Below, one piece after another: positions 34,617 through 44,218 of a DNA stretch of 64,000 bases. The translations under genes and the position numbers were made by a program. The DNA comes from Halodurantibacterium flavum (GTDB lineage: Bacteria > Pseudomonadota > Alphaproteobacteria > Rhodobacterales > Rhodobacteraceae): NCBI RefSeq assembly GCF_042681825.1, contig NZ_JBHUGH010000007.1:32266-96265 (forward strand). Reading direction: 5' to 3'. The notes under the pieces were generated by a model. The model did not search any database and had not been told where the DNA came from. It saw only the letters and a list, made by a program, of their open reading frames with translations. Numbering within the stretch: the stretch's first letter is position 1; the number at the start of each line of letters is the position of its first letter.

Positions 34617-35471
34617 ATGCTCAAATCCATCCTCGTCGCCTCTGATCTGTCCTCCCGCGCGAAACCCGCAGTACAGCGGGCCGTTCAACTAGCAGATGCG
34701 ACTGGCGCGAAACTTGCCGTGTTGCATGTCGTCGAGGATGATCTTGTCGAGAGCCGAGTGCGCGAGGAAATCTCCAACGCCGAGACCTTTCTGTTGGACC
34801 AGATCGCAGGGCTTGGCGCGCCATCGCACGCAGAGGTCGCAGTTGTTTCGGGCCATGCCTTTCACGCCATAGGGGAGGAAGCCCGGGTCCGCGAAGCAGA
34901 TCTGATCGTGATGGGTGCACACAGGCGCCAATTCCTGCGCGATGTCTTCGTGGGCACGACGATCGAGCGCGTGACCCGCACCGCAGGCCGCCCGGTCCTG
35001 ATGGCCAACTCTAAGACCGGCGAGCGCTGGCGGAAGGTGTTGATCGCCACCGACATGTCGGACGCATCGGGCCATGCCGCCCGCAAGGCACATGAGCTGG
35101 GCCTGCTGGACGGTGCCGATGTCACCTTCGTTCATGGCTACGCGCCGATCACGCGCCAGATGATGACCCATGCCGGCATCCCGACCGAGCGGATCCATGC
35201 GGAAGCCGAGAAAGAATTCCAGTCGACACGTCGCGAGCTTGGCCGGTTCGTTCAGAGCCTCGATCTTGGAGATCTGAGCTACAATGCCCGGATCATCGAG
35301 GGCGTCGGCGCGGACGCCATCGCCGGACTTGTGGAACAGACGAAGCCCGACCTTCTTGTCATCGGCACGCGCGGGCTGTCAGGCGTCAAACGGCTGTTTC
35401 TGGGCAGCGTGGCGCAGGAACTTATGGGCAGTGTCGACGTTGACGTTCTGGCCGTGCCACCTCAGGCATGA
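34617..35471 (+). CDS. Tandem universal stress protein
   Basis: A 284-residue protein of two Usp domains. The first begins MLKSILVASDLSSRAKPAVQ and contains ADLIVMGAHRR. The second begins WRKVLIATDMSDASGHAARK and contains LLVIGTRGLSGVKRLFLGSV, the ATP-binding loop G-2x-G-9x-G-(S/T). Usp proteins bind ATP and support stress survival. It is followed 56 bp later by the permease gene, so they probably form one transcript. Confidence 0.93.
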   Translation: MLKSILVASDLSSRAKPAVQRAVQLADATGAKLAVLHVVEDDLVESRVREEISNAETFLLDQIAGLGAPSHAEVAVVSGHAFHAIGEEARVREADLIVMGAHRRQFLRDVFVGTTIERVTRTAGRPVLMANSKTGERWRKVLIATDMSDASGHAARKAHELGLLDGADVTFVHGYAPITRQMMTHAGIPTERIHAEAEKEFQSTRRELGRFVQSLDLGDLSYNARIIEGVGADAIAGLVEQTKPDLLVIGTRGLSGVKRLFLGSVAQELMGSVDVDVLAVPPQA

Positions 35472-35527
35472 TCTGCGTCATCACACATATCCCGAACCGC
35501 ACCGCGCCACTGCGCGGGGTGTAGCCG

Positions 35528-37357
35528 ATGTCCCCCCTTGCGATGGTGCTGGCCCTGCTGGGCGCGGCGGTGGTCATGTTCGCGCTCAACCGCCCGCGCA
35601 TGGATGTCGTGGCTGTGATCATGATGGTCGCGCTGCCAATGACAGGCGTCATCAGCATGTCCGAGGCACTGGTGGGCCTGTCGGACCCCAACATCGTGCT
35701 GATCGCGGCCCTGTTCGTGATCGGGGAGGCGCTTGTGCGCACCGGCGTTGCACAGCGCCTTGGCGACTGGCTGACGGCGCGTGCCGGTGCCAGCGAGGCG
35801 AAGCTGATCGTCCTCCTGATGGTGATCGTGGCGGGTGTGGGCTCGTTCATGTCTTCGACCGGGGTGGTGGCGATCTTCATCCCCATCGTGCTGCGCATCG
35901 CCCGCAACGCCCGCATTCCGGCAGGTCGTTTGATGATGCCGCTTTCTATGGCCGCGCTGATCAGCGGGATGATGACGCTGGTCGCCACCGCGCCCAACCT
36001 GGTCGTCCACTCCGAACTGATGCGGCAGGGGCACGAGGGCTTCGGCTTCTTCGCCTTCACCCCTTTCGGTGTCCCGATCCTGGTGCTGGCGATCCTCTAC
36101 ATGCTGGTCGCGCGTCGGTTTCTGGCGCCGGGCCCCGCGCCCGAACTGCCCGAACGCGCAGCCCTGACCGGCTGGGTCGCGGACTACGGCCTTGCAGGCC
36201 GCGAGCACCGGCTGCAGCTGCGCGCGGGGTCCGGCCTCGTGGGCCAACGGCTGGACGCGCTGGACCTGCGCGCCAGCGCGGGCATCAACATCGTCGCCAT
36301 CGAGCGCGACAGCCGGTTCCGCCGCAAGCTGATCCATCCCCGCGCCGAGACGGCGCTGGAAGCTGGCGACATCCTGCTGATCGACCGGCGCGCGAACGGT
36401 GCATCGGGCTTCGATCTGGACGCCTTCGCGCAGGCGCATGATCTGATCGCGCTGCCGGTCTCGGGGCGGTGGTTCACAGACACGGCGCAGGAAATCGGAA
36501 TGGCGCAGATCATCGTGCCGCCGACGTCGCGCCTGATCGGCAAGACGGTCACGCAGGCCCGGTTCCGCAGCACCTATGACCTCTCGGTGATCGGCATGAA
36601 GCACGGCACGAAACCCGTGCCCGAGAGCGTGATCGACGAGCCGCTGCGCCCCGGCGATACGCTGCTGACCGTCGGCCCCTGGCGCGCGATCCGAAAGCTG
36701 GCTGACGAACGGCGCGACCTGATTCTGCTGGACCTGCCATCAGAGGCCGACGAGGCCGTGCCCGCGCGCCATCTCGGGCCGCTGGCAATAGCCGTGCTGG
36801 TGCTGGTGGTGGTGCTGATGGTCTGGGGGATCGTGCCGAATGTGCAGGCGGCACTCTTCGGCTGCCTGCTGCTGGGCCTGTTTCGCTGTATCGACATGGC
36901 TGGCGCCTATCGGTCAATCCACTGGCAGAGCCTGATCCTGATCGTCGGCATGCTGCCCTTCTCTCTGGCGCTGCAGCGCACCGGCGGGGTCGAGATCGCG
37001 GCACAGGCTCTGCTCGGTGTGCTCGACGGTGCCTCACCCCGGCTGGTGCTGGCGGCGATCTTCGCGGCGACTGCAGCGCTCAGCTTGTTCATTTCGAACA
37101 CCGCAACGGCTGTCCTGATGGCCCCGGTGGCGCTGGCTGTCGCCAGCGCCCTCGACGCATCTCCCTATCCCTTTGCCATGACCGTGGCGCTCGCTGCCTC
37201 GGCAGCCTTCATGACTCCCGTCTCGTCACCCGTGAACACGCTGGTCGTCGGGCCGGGCAACTACCGCTTCACCGATTTCCTTCGGATCGGCGTACCATTC
37301 GCGGGCATTTGCCTGCTCACCAGTGTCTTGCTGGTGCCCATGATCTTGCCGTTCTGA
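35528..37357 (+). CDS. SLC13-family permease with two TrkA-C domains
   Basis: A 609-residue inner-membrane protein. The N-terminal membrane half includes LSDPNIVLIAALFVIGEALV and the SSTGVVAIFIPIVLRIA hairpin. Two cytoplasmic TrkA-C/RCK-C domains follow (about 220-300, LRAGSGLVGQRLDALDLRAS; about 320-395, AQIIVPPTSRLIGKTVTQAR). The second membrane half ends with SNTATAVLMAPVALAVA and PVSSPVNTLVVGPGNYRFTD. This architecture is known for sulfate or dicarboxylate/cation symporters with regulatory RCK-C domains; substrate is not resolved by sequence. Confidence 0.88.
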   Translation: MSPLAMVLALLGAAVVMFALNRPRMDVVAVIMMVALPMTGVISMSEALVGLSDPNIVLIAALFVIGEALVRTGVAQRLGDWLTARAGASEAKLIVLLMVIVAGVGSFMSSTGVVAIFIPIVLRIARNARIPAGRLMMPLSMAALISGMMTLVATAPNLVVHSELMRQGHEGFGFFAFTPFGVPILVLAILYMLVARRFLAPGPAPELPERAALTGWVADYGLAGREHRLQLRAGSGLVGQRLDALDLRASAGINIVAIERDSRFRRKLIHPRAETALEAGDILLIDRRANGASGFDLDAFAQAHDLIALPVSGRWFTDTAQEIGMAQIIVPPTSRLIGKTVTQARFRSTYDLSVIGMKHGTKPVPESVIDEPLRPGDTLLTVGPWRAIRKLADERRDLILLDLPSEADEAVPARHLGPLAIAVLVLVVVLMVWGIVPNVQAALFGCLLLGLFRCIDMAGAYRSIHWQSLILIVGMLPFSLALQRTGGVEIAAQALLGVLDGASPRLVLAAIFAATAALSLFISNTATAVLMAPVALAVASALDASPYPFAMTVALAASAAFMTPVSSPVNTLVVGPGNYRFTDFLRIGVPFAGICLLTSVLLVPMILPF

Positions 37358-37402
37358 CAGCGGCGGCGCTCTGGGCGCAGCCTGTCGAGGCTTTCAGGGT
37401 GG

Positions 37403-40132
37403 CTAGTCATCCCGAAAGCGGTGGCGGATGAAGTGCTTCTCGAACTCGAGAAGCACGAAGCTCGCCGCCCCAAGCGCGATGATCAGTGCTCCCTCCCCGA
37501 GCGTGAGTGGGCGCGATCCGAAGATCGTGTTCATGATCGGCAGATAGGTAAAGGCAAGCTGCCCGGCCACAACGACCGCCAGCGCAATCCACACCGGCGT
37601 CGTGCCCTTCACCCCGGTATAGGTGAAGGACGTCATGTGCAGGAACCGCACGCTGAAGAGATAGAAGATCTCCAGCACCACCAGCGTGTTCACCACCATG
37701 GTCCGGGCGGTCTCGAGATCGCGACCCTGGTTCAGCGCCCAGAAGAACACCCCAAGAGAGATCGCCGCGAAGAGGAGCGAGACCACGATCACCCGCCACA
37801 GGATGAAGGGCGTGAGCAGCCCCGCGTTCGGCCGGCGCGGCAGGCGGCGCATGACCCCGGGTTCGGAAGGTTCGAAAGCAAGCGCAAGGCCAAGCGTCGC
37901 GGCAAGGATCAGGTTGACCCAGAGGATCTGGACCGGCGTCATCGGCATGGCGAAGTTGAACAGGATCGCGATGACCACGGTCAGCGCCTCGCCACCGTTG
38001 GTTGGCAGCGTCCAGCCCACGACCTTGCGGATGTTGTCATGAACGGTGCGGCCTTCATGGACGGCCGCGACGATCGAGGCGAAGTTGTCGTCCATCAGCA
38101 CCATTTCCGAGGCCTCCTTGGCGGCCTCGGTGCCCTTGACGCCCATCGCGATGCCGACATCCGCCTGCTTCAGCGAGGGCGCGTCGTTGACGCCATCCCC
38201 CGTCATGGCGACGACCCGGCCCTCGGCCTGAAGTGCCTGCACGATGCGCAGCTTGTGCTCGGGGCTGGTACGGGCAAACACGACCGTTTCACGGACGGCC
38301 CGGGCGAAGTCCTCCCCCGACACCTGGTCAAGGTCATGTCCTGTCAGCACGACCGGATCCTCACCCAGCCCAAGCTGACGCGCGATGGCCTTGGCGGTGG
38401 CGGCGTGGTCGCCGGTGATCATGCGCACCGCGATCCCGGCCGAGGCGCATTCGGCAATCGCGCGGATCGCCTCGTCCCGCGGCGGGTCGATGAAACCGAC
38501 GATGCCAAGGAACGTCAGCCCGGTTTCGACATCGGGAAAATCGATGCGCTCCGTTCCTTCTGGTAGATGCCGCATGGCAAAGCCAAGAACCCGCTCACCC
38601 TGCGCCGCGGCTTCCGCGATCCGGTCCGACCAGTACCCCGCATCCAGCACGGTCGGCCCGTCCGGGGCCTCCTGTCTCGTGCACATGGCCAGAACGGCCT
38701 CGGGCGCGCCCTTGACCAGGACCACAGGCTCGGCAAGCGACATCTTGTGCAAGGTCGCCATGAAGCGATGCGCGGCATCGAAGGGGATCTCGTCCAGACG
38801 CGGCCATTCCGCACGCTCGTTCTCGGGATCGAAAGCGGCCTTCATCGCCAAGGTGACAAGCGCCCCTTCCATAGGGTCGCCCTCCACATGCCATTCCGCC
38901 CCGTTGGCGCGCAGCCGGGCGTCGTTGCACAGCAGACCGGCGCGGATCAGCGACAGGGACGTGGCGTGGCCCGCAGGACTGCGGGGGCCTGTGTCTTCAA
39001 ACAGCCGATGCGCACCGGGATTGTAGCCGGAGCCATCCACGAAAATCGCCTGCCCCGGTGTGACGACCCGGCGGACGGTCATTTCGTTGCGGGTCAGCGT
39101 CCCGGTCTTGTCCGAACAGATGACAGAGGTGGCCCCGAGCGTCTCGACCGCCGGAAGGCGGCGGATCACGGCGTTTCGCGCCGCCATCCGCTGCACTCCG
39201 ATGGCCAGTGTGATGGTGATGACGGCGGGCAATCCCTCTGGCACCAGGCTGACCGCCAATGCGACGACCGCCATCAGCGCCTCGTCCCATTGGTAGCCGC
39301 GCAGGGTGATCGCAAATAAGAAGAGGACCGCCGCACCGACAAAGGCGAACCGGGTAAATCGCTGGCCGAAGCGGTTGATTTGCCGCAAAAGCGGCGTGGT
39401 CAGTTCCTCGACGCCGCCCAGCAGCTCGCTGATGCGCCCGATCTCGGTCTGCAGGCCAGTCGCGAAGACGATGCCGGTTCCTTGCCCTGTGGCAACCAAT
39501 GTGCCGGAAAACGCCAGCGACCGCCTGTCACCGAGGGCCGCGTTTGCGTCTACCGGATCGGTATGTTTCGTCGCCGCCACGGACTCGCCGGTCAGGATGG
39601 CCTCATCGATCCGCAGGCTGCGCGCACGTAGCAGGCGCAAGTCCGCCGGGACCCGATCGCCCGCCTCGATCAGGACGACGTCGCCGGGGACAAGGTCGGC
39701 CTGGGGAACGCTGACGCGCTGGCCGTCGCGCAGCACACTGGCGCGTGGCGCGATCATGTTGCGGATCGCCGCCAGCGCATCCTCGGCCTTGCCCTCCTGC
39801 AAGAAGCCCACGACCGCGTTGACCAGGACGACCGCAAGGATCACGCCCGTATCAACGAGATGCCCCAGCGCCGCCGCCGCCGCCGCCCCGGCCAGCAGGA
39901 AATAGATCAGCGCGTTGTTGAAATGGGCAAGGAAGCGAAGGACCGGGTGGCGCCGCGTGCCGGTTGGGATCGAATTGGGACCATGCTGTCGCAGGCGCCG
40001 CTCGGCTTCATCAGCGCTCAGCCCATGCGCGGTCGAAGCAAGGTCTTCGACGACATGCGTCGCATCCCGGTCGTGCGCGGTGCGAAACGTCCGATAGCCT
40101 TCTTTAGCGGCGCAATCAGCAAGATCGAGCAT
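37403..40132 (-). CDS. P2-type cation-transporting ATPase
   Basis: A 909-residue P-type ATPase. It contains LTGESVAATKHT, the phosphorylation motif ICSDKTGTLTRNEM, TGDGVNDAPSLKQADVGIAM and the M4 motif LVPEGLPAVIT. The M5 region is LPTNGGEALTVVIAIL. In M6 the motif is WVNLILAATLGL, where calcium pumps have N-L-V-T-D, so a key acidic ligand is replaced by alanine. The transported ion may therefore not be Ca2+ (Na+, K+ or H+ are options). ATG 40132 with GGAG upstream is preferred to TTG 40144. Confidence 0.88.
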   Translation of the reverse strand: MLDLADCAAKEGYRTFRTAHDRDATHVVEDLASTAHGLSADEAERRLRQHGPNSIPTGTRRHPVLRFLAHFNNALIYFLLAGAAAAAALGHLVDTGVILAVVLVNAVVGFLQEGKAEDALAAIRNMIAPRASVLRDGQRVSVPQADLVPGDVVLIEAGDRVPADLRLLRARSLRIDEAILTGESVAATKHTDPVDANAALGDRRSLAFSGTLVATGQGTGIVFATGLQTEIGRISELLGGVEELTTPLLRQINRFGQRFTRFAFVGAAVLFLFAITLRGYQWDEALMAVVALAVSLVPEGLPAVITITLAIGVQRMAARNAVIRRLPAVETLGATSVICSDKTGTLTRNEMTVRRVVTPGQAIFVDGSGYNPGAHRLFEDTGPRSPAGHATSLSLIRAGLLCNDARLRANGAEWHVEGDPMEGALVTLAMKAAFDPENERAEWPRLDEIPFDAAHRFMATLHKMSLAEPVVLVKGAPEAVLAMCTRQEAPDGPTVLDAGYWSDRIAEAAAQGERVLGFAMRHLPEGTERIDFPDVETGLTFLGIVGFIDPPRDEAIRAIAECASAGIAVRMITGDHAATAKAIARQLGLGEDPVVLTGHDLDQVSGEDFARAVRETVVFARTSPEHKLRIVQALQAEGRVVAMTGDGVNDAPSLKQADVGIAMGVKGTEAAKEASEMVLMDDNFASIVAAVHEGRTVHDNIRKVVGWTLPTNGGEALTVVIAILFNFAMPMTPVQILWVNLILAATLGLALAFEPSEPGVMRRLPRRPNAGLLTPFILWRVIVVSLLFAAISLGVFFWALNQGRDLETARTMVVNTLVVLEIFYLFSVRFLHMTSFTYTGVKGTTPVWIALAVVVAGQLAFTYLPIMNTIFGSRPLTLGEGALIIALGAASFVLLEFEKHFIRHRFRDD

Positions 40133-40223
40133 CCAAAGCTCCAACGACGGGCGAGAAAAGACGGGTCATCCTATCATAGACACCCGTCACATTTTTGCGA
40201 GCAAATTGATTGGGTTGGGCCGA

Positions 40224-40556
40224 TTAAGACCCGAACAGGGGGTTGCCGAAAATTGTGGCAAGCAGATTGCCGACCTGTATGCCGGCGAGATGCAGAAAGA
40301 TCGCCTCAAGGAAGGCGATTGACCATATCCGCTTTGCAAAGACTCCATCGTAGTATGACCAGACGACGGCCGCGATATAGGACACGCCATTCAGTTTGAG
40401 GTTGGCATCGGGGTCATTACCGAGGATCAAGTAAAGGGCAGTACCCAATAGAACGGCGCGCCACATCAGTTTCCCGGCGGCCGCCAACCCCCCTTGGTGC
40501 AGACCAGTCTCTGCCAGTCTTCTCAGAATGTTGTCAGAAGGGCGCATTTCTCTCAT
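40224..40556 (-). CDS. Small inner-membrane protein
   Basis: A 110-residue protein starting at ATG 40556 (REMRPSDNILRRLAETGLHQ). Three hydrophobic helices are visible: KLMWRAVLLGTALYLILG, NGVSYIAAVVWSYYDGVF and WSIAFLEAIFLHLAGIQVG. Family not recognised. It lies 91 bp upstream of the P-type ATPase in the same orientation and could be co-transcribed with it as part of the ion cassette. Confidence 0.55.
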   Translation of the reverse strand: MREMRPSDNILRRLAETGLHQGGLAAAGKLMWRAVLLGTALYLILGNDPDANLKLNGVSYIAAVVWSYYDGVFAKRIWSIAFLEAIFLHLAGIQVGNLLATIFGNPLFGS

Positions 40557-40746
40557 CCCAGATTTTTTACCATCAATCGTCACACTGTGCCACTGCACAC
40601 TGCTTTGGCCACATGTGAGCCACCAACGGGTGACCTTATGATGAGAAGGCGACGATACGAAGCCGCTTGTCACGCCAGTTGGACGGTGAAACGCCCGGAG
40701 CCGGGCCTGCGCCGTGCCCAGGCCCTCGGGAAGTGAGGCCGAAGCC

Positions 40747-40911
40747 TCACCCGAAGGGATCGTATTCCGAGACGATCACGACCTCGTCTCCGTCGATTTC
40801 GTCGGCGGGGACGGCGCCGAAGGTTCCATCCCCTGCCTGGAAGACGACGATCGAGACCATGAGCGTAGCGGCGAGGGAGGCGGCGAAGGCGTGTGCATCT
40901 TTGCGGGACAT
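40747..40911 (-). CDS. Small single-pass membrane protein, 54 residues
   Basis: ATG 40911 follows a good ribosome-binding site (AGGAG). The product starts MSRKDAHAFAASLAATLMVS, continues IVVFQAGDGTFGAVPADEID and ends EVVIVSEYDPFG. One hydrophobic helix with a basic N-terminus implies a membrane-anchored or exported peptide with an acidic tail. Function unknown. Confidence 0.5.
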   Translation of the reverse strand: MSRKDAHAFAASLAATLMVSIVVFQAGDGTFGAVPADEIDGDEVVIVSEYDPFG

Positions 40912-41299
40912 CTGTTTGGCTCCTGTCTGGGAGGCGGGGGACCATCCTCCGCGCGACAGGACCCCGCAGGCCCGAAGACTGGCTGACATCACCGGGTGCG
41001 TTCGGCTTGCCCGAATCCACCCGGCGGCACGGGCTCGCCCGTAGTCCGACCCCTCGCGGGTTGATCTCGAAGACAGGATTCGGGGCAAGGAAGGGAATGG
41101 CGAGCGGGGGCTGGTGCCCCAACGTCAGGAGCCAATTGTCCCGCTGATGCTTCTAACGCCGCCAGCCTCCCGGGCAAGCTCTCGGTTGAAGACCTCCGTA
41201 TTGGGGGATGGATCCTTTGGCGCCCCGCGATTTCGCGGGACGAGGGTCTGGTCGGTGAGAGGCCCGCCTTTCGGAAGGCCCCTCACGCATTGTCAGGGC
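40912..41299. other. Intergenic region with two hairpins
   Basis: No gene is supported. At 41224-41239 CCCGCGA and TCGCGGG form a hairpin. At 41255-41286 GTGAGAGGCC and GGCCCCTCAC form a longer imperfect one. Both follow the stop of the leftward gene at 41300 and may end its transcript, although no T-tract follows. Confidence 0.45.
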
Positions 41300-41773
41300 T
41301 CAGGCGGCCAGGTCTGCGTCCCCTGCCCTATCGCCGTCCTCGGCACCGACGATCTCGAGCCGCGCGTTTCGGTAGCCCTCCCGTGCGATCCAGAGCTCGG
41401 CCGCGGTGATCGATTCCGCCAGATGCAAGAGTTCGATGTTGCCGCCGAAGTCCAGAAGCACGCGCACCTGCCCGGGCTTCGGTTCCTCGGCCACCTCGAA
41501 GATCAGACGGCTATCCGCCGAATGGCTGCGCATGATGGTGACCAGGATGACCCCGTCCGAGGAGAAGTTCCCTTCATGCAGCGTGAAGGAGGCCGGAGCG
41601 GTCCAGGTCGGATAGACCCGGGGCGGCTCCTTCTTCACGAGACGACCGACGCCGTTCGAACGCTCCCAGGCGGCAAGCTTCTTGGTGAAGCGTGCCGGCG
41701 GCTTGGGACTGCCGTCGGTGTAGCGAATGAGCGCCCCCAAAGGGGCTATGTCGATGATGTTTGTTGCAGACAT
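41300..41773 (-). CDS. Hypothetical protein, 157 residues
   Basis: Starts MSATNIIDIAPLGALIRYTD and has a basic, Trp-containing segment (RFTKKLAAWERSNGVGRLVK). The centre is beta-rich (PASFTLHEGNFSSDGVILVT). The C-terminus is acidic (AEDGDRAGDADLAA). No recognised domain. It is the gene immediately downstream of the ParB-like protein in the same orientation and is likely a plasmid housekeeping gene. Confidence 0.6.
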   Translation of the reverse strand: MSATNIIDIAPLGALIRYTDGSPKPPARFTKKLAAWERSNGVGRLVKKEPPRVYPTWTAPASFTLHEGNFSSDGVILVTIMRSHSADSRLIFEVAEEPKPGQVRVLLDFGGNIELLHLAESITAAELWIAREGYRNARLEIVGAEDGDRAGDADLAA

Positions 41774-41874
41774 GATTCCTCATCCCGAATGCGAGTATCC
41801 GCATTCATCATATTGATATTGCTGTGTTTTGTGAGATAGAGGGGCGGGTTTCCCCGCCCCCCGGATGGCTCAGA

Positions 41875-44046
41875 TCACTCTGCCGCCATCATCGACGCAT
41901 CGCTGTCCGGCAAATCGGCCGTCAGAAAGGCCGGGAGAGCGATGTCTTCGGGATCGCCCGCATCTTCCCCCTGCCGTTCTCCGACCGCCTCTCCGTCGAA
42001 CGTCACCAGATCGGCCCGGCGCAGGACCTCGGGCAACCAACCGCTGCCCTTGAGAAGCCGCTCGGCTTCCGTCGCCATCTCACCCTTCTTCAGGTGGTCG
42101 AGAAGCTGCGCGGTCCCTTCCTCCTTCGCCTCGCGCACGGCCTCGAGGATCCGGGCCTTGGGCACGCGGTTGAGATAGCCGTCTACCGTCGGCTCCCAGC
42201 CTGCCTCGACCATGTCGAGATCGACCGCGCGGGCCACGAGGTCGGCATGCGCCATGCGACGAGTCAGACTGCTGGCGGAGATGCCACCCCCATAGGGGTT
42301 CACCTTCTCATGGAGCGCGTTGATCCCGAAGCTGAGGCAATGTGCCAGCAGCGCCAGACGGCTGCCTTGGTCGAGAACGGACAGATAGTCCCAGAGGGCG
42401 GCATCATCGCCGAGAGGCAGATCGGCCTCCCAGGCGGCATGACGTTCGTCGACCAGCTTGGCGACGACGCTGTCCTTCAGATCGGGCGCCTGCGCCGACA
42501 TATAGACTTGGCGCACCGAGGCTTCGAGGCAGCTGCCCGAGGCAGAGGAGATGCGGAAGGTATCTGTCACCAGCTTCAGGAGCAGGAGCGTCAGCGCAAC
42601 GTCGGGCGACCGCCCGATGGCCTCACGCAGTGCGAGGGTCCGGTGGGCCGTCAGTTCCATGACCAGTCGCTCGGGCAACGGCTTCAGCGCACCGTCATCT
42701 TCCTCATCGGACGCATCCACGCCGATCGGCTGACCACCCGAAGTTATGACAGTGCCGCCGACAGAGGTCCCCGAGTGTTTCTGGCTGGAAACACCGACAT
42801 CACCCCCCTGCCCCATGTCATCCGCGCCATCACCATCCTGGACCGCGGTCTCCTCGCGCGGCTCGTCCTCGGGCCGGACATAGCCGGGATAGATCGCAAG
42901 GCTGCCGTCCCGATCCAGCGTCACGAAGACGCCCGCGCGTGCAACCTCGGCCGGGTCGTAGATCAGCGGCCGCTGCTCGACAGCTTCCATCGCCATCTCG
43001 AGCTGACCGAGCCGGGCATCGATCTCCTCGGGGTATTCGTCCTGGCCGGAATACTCCTCCTCCAGCGCACGATACTCGGCGAGGAGCGCCGCATGGGACG
43101 CGCTTTCCTCGTCGGTCATCGGGGCGGGATCACTGGCCAGACGCCGCAGGCCGTGGCTGTAGCCATACGGCAGATCGGTCGCGACCTCAATCCACTTCCA
43201 GCCCTCTGCAGTCAGCGCCTCGGCTTCTGCCCGAAGCTTCTCAGTAACCAGACGATCGAGCAGGGCAGGGTCCTCGAGCCAGCCACCGTCATCGCCCTGG
43301 AACAGATCACGCAGGACGACACCGCCCGCCGCCTCATAGGCATCGACACCGACGAAGACCGCGCGACGATCTGAGGCTCGGACCGAGGTCTCAGTGAGCA
43401 TGCGCCGGATGGCATAGGGCTCCTTGTTCCAGGAATTCTTCACTGCATTCCAGACCTGCACCTGACGCCCGTGGTCGGGGTTCACCGTGAAGGCCATCAG
43501 CTGCTCGAGCGTCATGCCATCCTCGGCATAGACATCGAGGAGGGCAGGGGCCACGGAGGCGAGTTTCAGGCGCTGCTTGACGATCTGCGGCGTGACGAAG
43601 AAGGCTGCCGCGATCGCTTCCTCGCCCTGACCCTTCTCGCGCAGGGCCTGAAAGGCTCGGAACTGGTCCAGCGGGTGCAGAGCCACGCGCTGCATGTTCT
43701 CTGCGAGCGAGTCGTCCTCGGCGAGGATCTCCGACGCCGCATCCCGCACGATGCAGGGGATCGGCGCGGTCTTGGCCAGCCGCTTCTGCTTCACCAAGAG
43801 CGACAGCGCCTGAAAGCGCCGACCACCGGCCGGGATCTCGAACGTGCCGGTCTCGACACCATCGGCATCAAGGACGGGCCGAACATTCAGGCTCTGCAAA
43901 AGCCCGCGCCGGGCGATGTCCTCGGCCAGCTCCTCGACCGAGACGCCGGCCTTGATGCGCCGCACGTTGGACTGGCTCAGCACGAGCTTGTCGAAGGGGA
44001 TGTCCCGTGAGGGGGACAGGGTGATTTTCTGGGCTGCTTTCGCCAT
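41875..44046 (-). CDS. Large ParB-like (ParB/Spo0J/Srx-fold) protein
   Basis: A 723-residue protein. The first 200 residues hold a ParB-type CTPase fold: PFDKLVLSQSNVRRIKAGVS, IARRGLLQSLNVRPVLD, FEIPAGGRRFQALSLLVKQK and EDDSLAENMQRVALHPLDQF. A helix-turn-helix follows (GEEAIAAAFFVTPQIVKQRL). The remaining 500 residues are helical and acidic, much longer than partition ParB. This type is common on alphaproteobacterial plasmids beside other housekeeping genes, and is distinct from the RepB partition protein encoded in the same window. ATG 44046 fits the fold start. Confidence 0.85.
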   Translation of the reverse strand: MAKAAQKITLSPSRDIPFDKLVLSQSNVRRIKAGVSVEELAEDIARRGLLQSLNVRPVLDADGVETGTFEIPAGGRRFQALSLLVKQKRLAKTAPIPCIVRDAASEILAEDDSLAENMQRVALHPLDQFRAFQALREKGQGEEAIAAAFFVTPQIVKQRLKLASVAPALLDVYAEDGMTLEQLMAFTVNPDHGRQVQVWNAVKNSWNKEPYAIRRMLTETSVRASDRRAVFVGVDAYEAAGGVVLRDLFQGDDGGWLEDPALLDRLVTEKLRAEAEALTAEGWKWIEVATDLPYGYSHGLRRLASDPAPMTDEESASHAALLAEYRALEEEYSGQDEYPEEIDARLGQLEMAMEAVEQRPLIYDPAEVARAGVFVTLDRDGSLAIYPGYVRPEDEPREETAVQDGDGADDMGQGGDVGVSSQKHSGTSVGGTVITSGGQPIGVDASDEEDDGALKPLPERLVMELTAHRTLALREAIGRSPDVALTLLLLKLVTDTFRISSASGSCLEASVRQVYMSAQAPDLKDSVVAKLVDERHAAWEADLPLGDDAALWDYLSVLDQGSRLALLAHCLSFGINALHEKVNPYGGGISASSLTRRMAHADLVARAVDLDMVEAGWEPTVDGYLNRVPKARILEAVREAKEEGTAQLLDHLKKGEMATEAERLLKGSGWLPEVLRRADLVTFDGEAVGERQGEDAGDPEDIALPAFLTADLPDSDASMMAAE

Positions 44047-44155
44047 CAGATCTTCTCCACTACGGGCGCCGGAAGCCACTCTCCCGATCTCACTTCCCGT
44101 CACCCCTCAACCCACCAACCTTTTCCTCTCTTCTGCTACCGACGCATCGCCGCGT

Positions 44156-44218
44156 GACTTAACAGCTGTAAAGTCGCGCCGAACTTGATGATCGCTCCAA
44201 GAGACTTAACAGCTGTTA
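44156..44218. repeat. Two copies of a TTAACAGCTGT element
   Basis: GACTTAACAGCTGT occurs at 44156-44169 and again at 44203-44216, 47 bp apart. Each has the palindromic core ACAGCTGT. They lie between the RepC stop (overlapping the second copy) and the start of the ParB-like gene. They may be binding sites for the ParB-like protein, or iterons. A related TTAACAGCTG occurs inside repB near 46074. Confidence 0.7.

Noticed and set aside
35284..36441. 385-codon frame overlapping the permease gene
   Set aside because: Arg/Pro-rich composition and no motif; the SLC13 frame with TrkA-C domains explains the DNA.
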